Notes under the pieces: generated by a model
What the model saw: only the letters and a program-made list of their open reading frames with translations
Told to the model about the DNA's origin: nothing
The model's database searches: none
Assembly: GCA_902803635.1 (NCBI GenBank)
Contig: CADCQU010000091.1
Location: forward strand, 1 to 6,974
Direction: 5' to 3'
DNA length: 6,974 nt
From: an uncultured Lachnospiraceae bacterium
GTDB taxonomy: Bacteria; Bacillota; Clostridia; Lachnospirales; Lachnospiraceae
In this document: positions 1 through 5,392 of the stretch, one piece after another
Layout of the letters: every line of letters begins with the position of its first letter
Position numbering within the stretch: position 1 is the first letter of the stretch
Program-made: the position numbers and the translations under genes

Positions 1-150
1 AGCTCTGCGGCGGATTCCTCCGCAGCAGATAGCTCTGCGACGGATTCCTCTGTAGCGGACAGCTCTGCGGCGGATTCTTCTGTAGTGGATAGCTCTGTGA
101 CTGACAGCTCCGTGGTGGCTAGCTCCGCAGCTGACAGTTCTGTGGTAGAA
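1..150 (+). repeat. Ten tandem 15-bp units with a 30-bp higher-order period
   Basis: Ten consecutive 15-bp units code for SSxxD. In the first 90 bp the serine codons alternate: odd units begin AGCTCT, while even units begin TCCTCC, TCCTCT or TCTTCT. This points to amplification of a 30-bp double unit. Units 8 to 10 (AGCTCC, AGCTCC, AGTTCT) break the alternation. Changes are mostly in the two variable residues (Ala, Val, Thr), so the reading frame and the SS/D pattern are kept. Confidence 0.85.
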
Positions 151-153
151 TAA
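1..153 (+). CDS. C-terminal tail of an upstream protein ending in SSxxD pentapeptide repeats (5' partial)
   Basis: Frame 1 is open from the window edge to a TAA at 151-153 and encodes 50 residues made only of Ser, Ala, Val, Thr and Asp plus a final Glu. They fall into ten exact pentapeptides: SSAAD, SSAAD, SSATD, SSVAD, SSAAD, SSVVD, SSVTD, SSVVA, SSAAD, SSVVE. The other two forward frames contain stops within this stretch. The reverse strand also has an open frame here, but it would be Arg/His/Cys-rich, and the forward stop falls exactly at the last repeat, so the forward reading is preferred. The start and main domain lie outside the window, so the function is unknown. An acidic, serine-rich, probably disordered tail is all that can be stated. 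The gene is separated from the ATPase operon by a strong terminator and is probably a different transcription unit. Confidence 0.7.
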   Translation, partial: SSAADSSAADSSATDSSVADSSAADSSVVDSSVTDSSVVASSAADSSVVE

Positions 154-171
154 AAAGCAAGGGAAACCACT

Positions 172-220
172 TGGCTCCCCCTCAGGGGGAGCTGTCGGCG
201 AAGCCGACTGAGAGGGGGGC
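172..220 (+). repeat. Double-hairpin intergenic repeat, copy 1
   Basis: Two perfect small hairpins stand side by side. The first has an 8-bp stem, GCTCCCCC (174-181) with GGGGGAGC (185-192), and a TCA loop. The second has a 6-bp stem, GTCGGC (194-199) with GCCGAC (203-208), and a GAA loop. They are followed by TGAGAGGGGGGC (209-220), which is roughly the inverse of the left end. A second copy lies at 3813-3864. There is no U-tract, so this is not an intrinsic terminator. From memory, similar GC-rich elements are common between genes in gut Clostridia; I could not check this. No coding function is visible. Confidence 0.8.
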
Positions 221-266
221 AGACCTACGGAAGCTACGGCAGGAAAGGGAAAAGAGCAATTATATG

Positions 267-300
267 AAGAAAACGACCGTCAAAAGACGGTCGTTTTCTT
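267..300 (+). terminator. Strong intrinsic terminator before the ATPase operon
   Basis: A perfect 15-bp stem pairs 267-281 with 286-300 around an AAAA loop; the core is ACGACCGTC / GACGGTCGT. The 3' arm ends in TTTTCTT and continues into a T-rich stretch (TGCATTTT). The 5' arm is A-rich, so the structure could also work on the opposite strand. It would end transcription of the SSxxD-repeat gene and insulate the ATPase promoter just downstream. Confidence 0.88.
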
Positions 301-328
301 TGCATTTTGTGAAAAAGAGTGCTACAAT
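299..328 (+). promoter_or_regulatory. Probable sigma-A promoter (extended -10) of the ATPase operon
   Basis: A TACAAT -10 box (323-328) is preceded by TGC (320-322), giving an extended -10. A weak -35, TTTGCA (299-304, 18-bp spacer) or TTGCAT (300-305, 17-bp spacer), overlaps the last bases of the upstream terminator. Transcription would start near 335, giving a leader of about 35 nt before the first gene. The position between a terminator and the first ATPase gene supports the call; no operator is evident. Confidence 0.65.
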
Positions 329-368
329 AGCCTTGTGTAATTGTGAGAAACGCCGAGGAGGCCATGAT

Positions 369-704
369 ATGGAATCCAACCACGAAAAAATTTTAAAGGA
401 GCTTGCCGCGATGGAGGAGGAGGCCAGAGCCACCATGCAGGGGGTCGCCGAGGAGAAAAAGGCCATCGAAAGCGAGGCAAAGGAAAAGCAGGACGCATTT
501 GACGCGGAGCAGGAGAAGGCGACACAGGAACAGCTCGCCGCCATCCGCGAGGCATTTGCCAAGGAAAGTGAAGAGGAGATCGCCCGCATCCGGGCGGAAA
601 CCGAAAGCGCCATGGCGGTCCTTCGGGAAACCTACGAAAAGCAGGTGGACATCCGGGCGGAGGAAATCGTCCGCTCCATCCTTGCGGGAGGGGTGCAGCC
701 ATGA
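369..704 (+). CDS. atpH: V-type ATPase peripheral-stalk subunit H (G-like; NtpF equivalent)
   Basis: This is a 111-residue, highly charged protein that is almost entirely predicted coiled coil. It is rich in Glu, Lys, Ala and Arg with no proline until the last residue, and it ends in an RAEEIVRSIL-type segment typical of the family. In A/V-type ATPases this subunit pairs with E to form the peripheral stalk that holds the catalytic head against the membrane stator. The start at ATG 369 follows GAGGAGG (355-361) at 7 nt. The frame is open further upstream, but earlier starts would read through the terminator and promoter and give non-family sequence. It is the first gene of the operon and its stop overlaps the atpC start (ATGA, 701-704), so translation is probably coupled. 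The identification rests on composition, size and position, because the family is poorly conserved. Confidence 0.85.
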   Translation: MESNHEKILKELAAMEEEARATMQGVAEEKKAIESEAKEKQDAFDAEQEKATQEQLAAIREAFAKESEEEIARIRAETESAMAVLRETYEKQVDIRAEEIVRSILAGGVQP

Positions 705-1741
705 GGGGGCTTCTGGCTTACAGCGGCCTTGCCACCAAGATCCGGGCGATGTCCGCGAAGCTCCTTACCGAGAAGGATTTCGAGGAGCTGGTCAACTGTC
801 CGGACGTTCCGGCGGCCTTCCGCTTCCTTCGGCAGACGCCCGCCTATGCGGTCGCGCTCTCGGAAATGCCGGAGTCGGATCCCCACCGGGAGCAGATGGA
901 GGCGCTGATCGAGACGTCCATCTACCGGGACTTCGCGAAAATATATAATTTTGCTGAACCGGAGCAGGAAAAATTCCTGAAAAAATATGCCCGCCGCTAC
1001 GAGATCAAGGTTCTCAAAAAATGTCTCCGTCTGGCCTATGTCGGGCAGAAGCCGGGAACGGAGGTTTTCCGCAACCCCGCCTTCTTCGTGAAATTCACGG
1101 CTCTCGACCCGGAGAAGCTTGCGGCCGCCGACAGCATCCCGGCCGTCGTGGAGGCCCTTCGCGGGACCGGCTACTACGAGCCCCTGCACCGGCTGGAAGG
1201 CCTCACCGACCTGGAGCTCTTCGACTATGAGGCCATCCTGGACAGCTACCATTTTCAGGACATTTGGCGGGACAAGGGGCGGATCGTCTCGAAGGACGGC
1301 GTCGAGACCCTGACGCGGAACTACGGGACCCGCGTGGACATGCTGAACCTCTGGTACATCCGGCGGGCGCGGATCTGGTACCACCTCTCGGAGGCGGAGA
1401 CCTACAAGATCATCTTCCCGGTGCACTACCATTTGCGGAAGGAGGAGGTCGCGGCCCTCATCGCCGCCGAGACGGAGGAGCAATTTGCCGCGGAGCTTGC
1501 CAAAACGCGCTACGCGCGGAATTATCCGGAGCTTGCGCCGGACAACCTGGAGGACATGTACGTGCAGATCATGAACAAGGTGGTCCGTGCGGAAGCCAGA
1601 AAGAAGCCCTATTCCGTGGCGGCTCTTTTCGACTATTTATATAGGAAGGAACACCAGGACTACCGCGTCATCTGTGCCATCGAGTGCATCCGCTACGGCA
1701 TCCGCGGCGAGGAAGCCCTGCGGAGCATTTCGGTGTTGTAA
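701..1741 (+). CDS. atpC: V-type ATP synthase subunit C (central-stalk socket, AC39/d family)
   Basis: The 346-residue product has the usual family length. It opens with the typical YSGLATKIRAMSAKLLTE segment and remains mostly helical, with many aromatic and charged residues (for example NLWYIRRARIW near residues 213-223). This subunit is a funnel-shaped socket that joins the rotating shaft (D/F) to the top of the K ring. It is a cytoplasmic protein with no membrane segment. The start ATG 701 overlaps the atpH stop by 4 nt, and GGGAGGGG (686-693) gives an RBS. In Enterococcus hirae the C gene lies after E, so its place between H and I is a lineage difference. No frameshift or missing region is seen. 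Confidence 0.95.
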   Translation: MRGLLAYSGLATKIRAMSAKLLTEKDFEELVNCPDVPAAFRFLRQTPAYAVALSEMPESDPHREQMEALIETSIYRDFAKIYNFAEPEQEKFLKKYARRYEIKVLKKCLRLAYVGQKPGTEVFRNPAFFVKFTALDPEKLAAADSIPAVVEALRGTGYYEPLHRLEGLTDLELFDYEAILDSYHFQDIWRDKGRIVSKDGVETLTRNYGTRVDMLNLWYIRRARIWYHLSEAETYKIIFPVHYHLRKEEVAALIAAETEEQFAAELAKTRYARNYPELAPDNLEDMYVQIMNKVVRAEARKKPYSVAALFDYLYRKEHQDYRVICAIECIRYGIRGEEALRSISVL

Positions 1742-1746
1742 ACTTG

Positions 1747-1771
1747 TTTCCCTTATACGCATAAGGAGGGA
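1747..1771 (+). promoter_or_regulatory. Hairpin enclosing the atpI ribosome binding site
   Basis: In the 36-nt C-I gap, CCTTAT (1751-1756) pairs perfectly with ATAAGG (1761-1766) around an ACGC loop. Beyond a bulged A1767 the stem can continue as C1750-G1768 plus two G-U pairs. The Shine-Dalgarno AAGGAGGG (1763-1770) lies wholly in the 3' arm, 7 nt before ATG 1778. Ribosomes finishing atpC at 1739-1741 could melt the weak stem. Regulation is an inference from the fold. Confidence 0.5.
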
Positions 1772-1777
1772 AATTGT

Positions 1778-3712
1778 ATGATTGAAAAAATGAAATTTCT
1801 CAGCATCACGGGTCCTCGGGGGGACATCGACCGGATGGTGAGCAAGTACCTTTCCCGGTACGAGATCCATCTGGAAAATGCGATGACCGAGCTGGAGGAT
1901 GTCCCGGATTTGAAGCCCTTCGTCCAGCAAAATCCCTACAAGGCGATTTTGGCAAATGCCGAGGCCTACGCCGCGTTGGTGCCAAATGCCTCTTCCGTCG
2001 TGCCGGCGGAGATTTCGCTGGATGACGCCCTCTCGCTTGTGACCCGAATCCAGCGCCGCCTTGCGGACCTCGATGCCCGGAAGAAGGAGATTATCGACGG
2101 GACGGAGGAGAAGCAAAAGCTCCTCCGCGTCATCGAGCCCTACCGGAGTCTGCCGGCGGAGGTCCGCACGATTCTGGCCTTCAAGTTCCTGGATTTTCGT
2201 TTCGGGCGGCTCCCGCAGGCGGACTACGATCGTCTCCGCAGCTATGTCTACGACGACTCCCACAGCATTTTCTTAAAATGCAAGGAGGACGAAAAGTACG
2301 TCTACGGGGTATACTTCGCGCCGGACCGCATTTCCCACCGTATTGACGCGCTCTATCTGTCTATGCATTTTGAACGGATATTTATCCCGGATGCCTACGA
2401 GGGGAGGCCGGACGACGCGGTCCGCGCTCTTGAAAAGGAGCTTGCGGAGGCCGGGAAGCAGGAGGCGGAGATCGACCGGCAGCGGGCGGCCCTCATTGAG
2501 GACGACGCGGCGCAGATTCTCGGGGCGCGGAACAAGATCCGCGGCCTTTCCGACAACTTCGACATCCGGAAAATGGCCGCGACCACGGTCGCGAAATACG
2601 ATACCTTCTATATCCTTTGCGGCTGGATGACCGAAAAGGATGCCAGGGCCTTCAAAAAGGACGTGGAGAGGGATGATAAGATCACCTGCCTTGAGCGCGA
2701 TGAAGGGCCGGGGACGGGGAAAAAGCCCCCGACACAGCTGAAGAACCCGGGCATTTTCCGTCCGTACGAGATGTACATAAAAATGTACGGGCTGCCGGGC
2801 TACCGGGAGATGGATCCGACCATTTTCGTGGCCATCACCTACTCGTTCATTTTCGGTGCCATGTTCGGCGACGTCGGCCAGGGGCTCTGCCTCCTGCTCG
2901 GAGGGTTTCTTCTCTACCGAATGAAGAAGATTCCCCTCGCCGGGATCATCTCCCTGGCCGGGTTCTTCTCCACAATCTTCGGCTTCCTCTTCGGGAGCAT
3001 TTTCGGGTTCGAGGATATTTTGCCGGCCCTCTGGCTGCGGCCGCGGACAGCAATGATCACCCTCCCAATTGTGGGGAGCATCAACACCGTCCTGGTGGTC
3101 GCCGTCGTATTCGGGATGGGCCTCATTCTGCTCACGATGGTGTTCCATATTCTCAATGCCGTGCGGGTGAAGGACCGCGGCGAGATTCTTTTCGGGACAA
3201 ACGCCCTGACGGGCTTTATCTTTTACGGCGGGCTGGTGATTGCCGTCATCCTCATTTTCAGCGGCCGTGCGATACCGGCGGGCGGACTCTTCGTTGCCGT
3301 CCTTGTGGCGGCCCTTCTGGGAATGTTCCTGAAGGAGCCGCTGACGAAGCTGGTTACCGGCGAGCCGGGACCCAAGATCGAGGGAAGCATCGGGATGTTC
3401 ATCGTCCAGGGCTTCTTCGAGATGTTCGAGGTCATGCTCTCGTACTTCTCGAACTCCCTCTCCTTCGTCCGTATCGGGGCCTTCGCCGTGAGCCACGCGG
3501 CCATGATGGAGGTCGTCCTCCAGCTCTCGGGCTTTGAGAGCGGAAACACCAACTGGGTCGTCGTTGTCGTCGGCAACCTCTTTGTCATGGGCATGGAGGG
3601 CCTCATCGTCGGCATCCAGGTCCTCCGTCTGGAGTTCTATGAAATGTTCTCCCGCTTCTACAAAGGCGACGGGCGGTCATTTGCAAATTCGTTGAAGAAG
3701 GCGGAGAAATAA
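1778..3712 (+). CDS. atpI: V-type ATP synthase subunit I (membrane stator, a-subunit)
   Basis: The 644-residue protein has the classic two-part plan. Residues 1 to about 345 form a soluble, helical arm with coiled-coil-like stretches near 90-120 and 215-250. Residues about 349-625 form the membrane domain, with roughly seven hydrophobic segments. Diagnostic motifs are FGAMFGDVGQG (359-369), SNSLSFVRIGAF with the essential channel arginine Arg565, and the C-terminal IQVLRLEFYEMFSRFYKGDG. Arg565 lies in the segment that faces the K-ring carboxylate and separates the two half-channels. The cytoplasmic arm is where the E/H stalks attach. ATG 1778 has AAGGAGGG 7 nt upstream, partly hidden in a hairpin. 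The length matches bacterial homologues and nothing is missing. Confidence 0.97.
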   Translation: MIEKMKFLSITGPRGDIDRMVSKYLSRYEIHLENAMTELEDVPDLKPFVQQNPYKAILANAEAYAALVPNASSVVPAEISLDDALSLVTRIQRRLADLDARKKEIIDGTEEKQKLLRVIEPYRSLPAEVRTILAFKFLDFRFGRLPQADYDRLRSYVYDDSHSIFLKCKEDEKYVYGVYFAPDRISHRIDALYLSMHFERIFIPDAYEGRPDDAVRALEKELAEAGKQEAEIDRQRAALIEDDAAQILGARNKIRGLSDNFDIRKMAATTVAKYDTFYILCGWMTEKDARAFKKDVERDDKITCLERDEGPGTGKKPPTQLKNPGIFRPYEMYIKMYGLPGYREMDPTIFVAITYSFIFGAMFGDVGQGLCLLLGGFLLYRMKKIPLAGIISLAGFFSTIFGFLFGSIFGFEDILPALWLRPRTAMITLPIVGSINTVLVVAVVFGMGLILLTMVFHILNAVRVKDRGEILFGTNALTGFIFYGGLVIAVILIFSGRAIPAGGLFVAVLVAALLGMFLKEPLTKLVTGEPGPKIEGSIGMFIVQGFFEMFEVMLSYFSNSLSFVRIGAFAVSHAAMMEVVLQLSGFESGNTNWVVVVVGNLFVMGMEGLIVGIQVLRLEFYEMFSRFYKGDGRSFANSLKKAEK

Positions 3713-3760
3713 GTCTCGAATTTAATGCTTCCCAACAGTTCGGAATTGGCACCAAGCATC

Positions 3761-3812
3761 TTGCCTCCCCCTTCAGAAAGAGGGATTGCCTTGCTTCCGG
3801 CGGCAGCTCCTC
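3761..3812 (+). repeat. Degenerate relative of the double-hairpin repeat
   Basis: TTGCCTCCCCCTTCAG (3761-3776) nearly repeats the left end of the intact element at 3813 (TTGCCTCCCCCTCAG). What follows no longer folds as two perfect hairpins. Read on the reverse strand, the segment contains GGAGCTGCCGCCGGAAGC, resembling the middle of copy 1 (GGAGCTGTCGGCGAAGCC). It may be an older, decayed copy, possibly inverted. The rest of the 210-bp gap (3713-3760 and 3865-3922) shows no gene and no convincing promoter. Confidence 0.4.
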
Positions 3813-3864
3813 TTGCCTCCCCCTCAGGGGGAGGTGTCACGGCGAAGCCGTGACGGAGAGGGGC
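3813..3864 (+). repeat. Double-hairpin intergenic repeat, copy 2, inside the operon
   Basis: This copy has the same plan as the one at 172-220. Hairpin 1 pairs CCTCCCCC (3816-3823) with GGGGGAGG (3827-3834) around TCA. Hairpin 2 pairs GTCACGGC (3836-3843) with GCCGTGAC (3847-3854) around GAA. GGAGAGGGGC follows. Compared with copy 1, the outer pair of hairpin 1 changes from G-C to C-G and hairpin 2 gains two base pairs, with both arms changed together. It lies between atpI and atpK, 59 nt before the atpK start. Confidence 0.8.
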
Positions 3865-3922
3865 TTCTGTAACGGGGAGAAGATACATTCATCTACAATA
3901 ATATTTCAGGAGGTATCTCACC

Positions 3923-4369
3923 ATGTCTCTCGCAGTACAGATCACACTCATCATTGCCCTTGTCCTCTCGATTCTCATCCCCGGCGCGGTTTTCCTCGCG
4001 GGGAGGCGCACGCAGAGCCGGTTTAAGAGGATTCTTGTCGTGAACCTCTTCCTGGTCTTTGGCACCATGCTGATCGCGGGCATTTCCATGGTCCTTGGCG
4101 CCGGCCCGGCCTTCGCGGCAGGGGAGGATGCGGCCATTGCGGCCAGCGGCCTGTCCACGGGCCTTGGCTACATTGCGGCGGCCCTCTCGACCGGGCTTTC
4201 CTGCCTTGGCGGCGGTATCGCGGTGGCCTCGGCGGCCTCGGCGGCCCTTGGTGCCCTCTCGGAGGACCAGAGCATCCTCGGCAAATCCCTCATCTACGTC
4301 GGCCTTGCGGAAGGCGTCTGCCTCTACGGTCTTATCATTTCCTTCATGATCATCGGTCAGCTTGGATAA
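3923..4369 (+). CDS. atpK: V-type ATP synthase subunit K (ion-translocating c-ring)
   Basis: The 148-residue, very hydrophobic protein has four predicted membrane segments: about 5-27, 37-60, 76-110 and 122-147. The C-terminal pair is a typical c-subunit hairpin: a Gly/Ala-rich helix (LGGGIAVASAASAALGAL), a polar loop (SEDQSILGK) and a last helix carrying the single ion-binding carboxylate, Glu130 (GLAEGVCLYGL). The N-terminal pair lacks the Gly-rich pattern and has no carboxylate. It ends in PAFAAGED (62-69), which resembles a signal-peptidase site after Ala65. The Gln and Thr ligands of the E. hirae Na+ site are not seen, so proton coupling is more likely (inference). AGGAGG (3908-3913) lies 9 nt before ATG 3923. 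A structured repeat upstream may let this high-copy subunit be expressed differently from atpI. Confidence 0.95.
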   Translation: MSLAVQITLIIALVLSILIPGAVFLAGRRTQSRFKRILVVNLFLVFGTMLIAGISMVLGAGPAFAAGEDAAIAASGLSTGLGYIAAALSTGLSCLGGGIAVASAASAALGALSEDQSILGKSLIYVGLAEGVCLYGLIISFMIIGQLG

Positions 4370-4396
4370 AAAACTGATGGGTTTCGGAGAGTTGCC

Positions 4397-4705
4397 ATGA
4401 AGATATTTGTCATCAGTGACAATGTGGACACGCTGACGGGGATGCGCCTGGCCGGCGTGGACGGCGTGCTTGCCCACACCCGGGAGGAATTCTCCCGGGC
4501 GCTTGCGCTTGCCTTGAAGGATCCGGCAAATGGCGTCGTCCTTCTGACGGAGAAGTTCGGCCGGGACTTCCCGGACCTTGTCAACGGCGCGAAGCTTGCG
4601 ACGCACCTTCCTCTCATCCTTGATATCCCCGACCGCCACGGCAGTGGCCGCCGCCCGGACTTCATCACGGGATATGTGGAAGAAGCAATTGGGTTGAAAT
4701 TGTAA
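4397..4705 (+). CDS. atpF: V-type ATP synthase subunit F (central rotor shaft; NtpG equivalent)
   Basis: The 102-residue soluble protein has the normal family length of about 100. It opens with the characteristic MKIFVISDNVDTLTGMRLAGVDGV and contains GVVLLTEKF, as expected of the small alpha/beta fold that binds subunit D in the rotor shaft. A Gly/Arg-containing stretch, DRHGSGRR (79-86), comes before a final helix ending in YVEEAIGLKL. The gap after atpK is 27 nt. The RBS is weak (CGGAGA, 4385-4390, 6 nt before ATG), so coupling to atpK translation is likely. Its position before atpE differs from E. hirae, where it follows C. Confidence 0.95.
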   Translation: MKIFVISDNVDTLTGMRLAGVDGVLAHTREEFSRALALALKDPANGVVLLTEKFGRDFPDLVNGAKLATHLPLILDIPDRHGSGRRPDFITGYVEEAIGLKL

Positions 4706-4718
4706 TTATTTGTAATAT

Positions 4719-4742
4719 GGGAAACGCCAAAGGGTGTTTCCC
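4719..4742 (+). other. 10-bp stem-loop in the atpF-atpE gap
   Basis: GGGAAACGCC (4719-4728) pairs along its full length with GGTGTTTCCC (4733-4742), including one G-U pair, around an AAAG loop. No run of T follows, so an intrinsic terminator is unlikely. It lies 13 nt after the atpF stop and directly abuts the next stem-loop. A role in mRNA processing or stability is possible but not shown. Confidence 0.7.
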
Positions 4743-4790
4743 GCACGAAATTCGCGGCGCGATAGCGCCTTCCGATGCGAATTTCTGTGC
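4743..4790 (+). other. Long bulged stem-loop just upstream of the atpE ribosome binding site
   Basis: GCAC+GAAATTCGC (4743-4755) pairs with GCGAATTTC+TGTGC (4777-4790), giving 13 pairs with one bulged T4786. Inside it a second stem, GGCGC/GCGCC (4756-4760 with 4765-4769), closes a GATA loop and leaves TTCCGAT unpaired on the 3' side. The structure ends 2 nt before the atpE RBS (4793-4800) and starts at the last base of the preceding hairpin. It may protect the downstream mRNA end or set atpE translation (inference). Confidence 0.7.
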
Positions 4791-4807
4791 ATAAAGGGGG
4801 TCTTACC

Positions 4808-5392
4808 ATGCTTGTGGAAGAAAAGCTGCAATTATTTCGGGAAATCTTAACGGATGATGCCGCAGCGCGCCGGCGGAAGGAGCTGGCCGCCTACCGCGCG
4901 TCGCTCAAGGACGCATTTGACGAGCACCGCGCGTCCGTCAAGGCAGCCCAGAAGGTGCGCCTTGCGGAGGAGACGGCCCGCCTGCGGCGGGAGGAGACCT
5001 TCCGCATCTCGGAGGAACGCCAGGAGGCGCGTCGGCAAATGGCCCGGAAGGAGGAGGAGCTTTCCGAGCGTCTCTTTGCGCTCGTAGCGGAGAAGCTTGC
5101 GGAAGTACGGAAGTCGCCGGATTACGGCCGATACCTTGTACGCCTCGCCAGGGAGGCGAAGGAGTTCTCCGAGGGCGAGGAGATGCAGATTCTTCTCGAT
5201 GCCGAGGATCTGGTGTATTTCCCTCTCGTAAGCGCGGCCGCAGGCGTCCTCCCCAAGGTTTCGCCCGAAAAGCTCGGCGGAGGGATGCGCGTACATTTGC
5301 CAAAACGACGGATATGTATAGAAAATTCGTGGAACTCGCTTTTTGCGGAGGCAAAGGCGAACTACCGCTTCGAAGGAGGGCCGGCGACGTGA
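4808..5392 (+). CDS. atpE: V-type ATP synthase subunit E (peripheral stalk)
   Basis: The 194-residue protein has a long charged N-terminal helix (about 1-105, rich in Arg, Glu, Ala and Lys), followed by a globular C-terminal domain. The family signature near the end is LGGGMRVHLPKRRICIENSWNSLF (about 157-179), matching the conserved Gly-Gly, Ile and Asn-Ser pattern. It pairs with H as the peripheral stalk joining subunit I to the A/B head. Start ATG 4808 is preferred because AAAGGGGG (4793-4800) lies 7 nt upstream and MLVEEKLQLF is family-like. An in-frame ATG at 4775 falls within a stem-loop and has no RBS. The stop TGA (5390-5392) overlaps a GTG that opens a small frame leading towards atpA. 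Confidence 0.95.
   Translation: MLVEEKLQLFREILTDDAAARRRKELAAYRASLKDAFDEHRASVKAAQKVRLAEETARLRREETFRISEERQEARRQMARKEEELSERLFALVAEKLAEVRKSPDYGRYLVRLAREAKEFSEGEEMQILLDAEDLVYFPLVSAAAGVLPKVSPEKLGGGMRVHLPKRRICIENSWNSLFAEAKANYRFEGGPAT

Noticed and set aside
1..150. CRISPR-like array in the tandem repeat
   Set aside because: The 15-bp units are contiguous without spacers and keep an open reading frame.
171..368. Upstream extension of the first ATPase gene to ATG starts before 369
   Set aside because: It would translate the repeat element, the terminator and the promoter, and no RBS supports it; ATG 369 has an ideal RBS.
632..1483. 283-codon reverse frame opposite atpC
   Set aside because: It is antisense to a well-recognised gene, has an Arg/Val/Gly-rich product without motifs, and shows no plausible context.
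2273..3496. 407-codon open frame on the reverse strand opposite atpI
   Set aside because: It lies wholly antisense to an unmistakable membrane subunit, its product is a hydrophilic His/Glu/Pro/Arg-rich sequence like no family, and long antisense frames are common in GC-rich genes.
3816..3854. Intrinsic terminator between atpI and atpK
   Set aside because: The hairpins are GC-rich but no T-run follows, and the same operon clearly continues.
3865..3899. Possible internal promoter before atpK (TACAAT at 3894-3899)
   Set aside because: No acceptable -35 is found at 16-18 bp and there is no extended -10 TG, so the box alone is too weak.
4775..4807. Earlier in-frame start for atpE at ATG 4775
   Set aside because: It sits inside a long stem-loop with no RBS, whereas ATG 4808 has AAAGGGGG at 7 nt and begins the conserved sequence.
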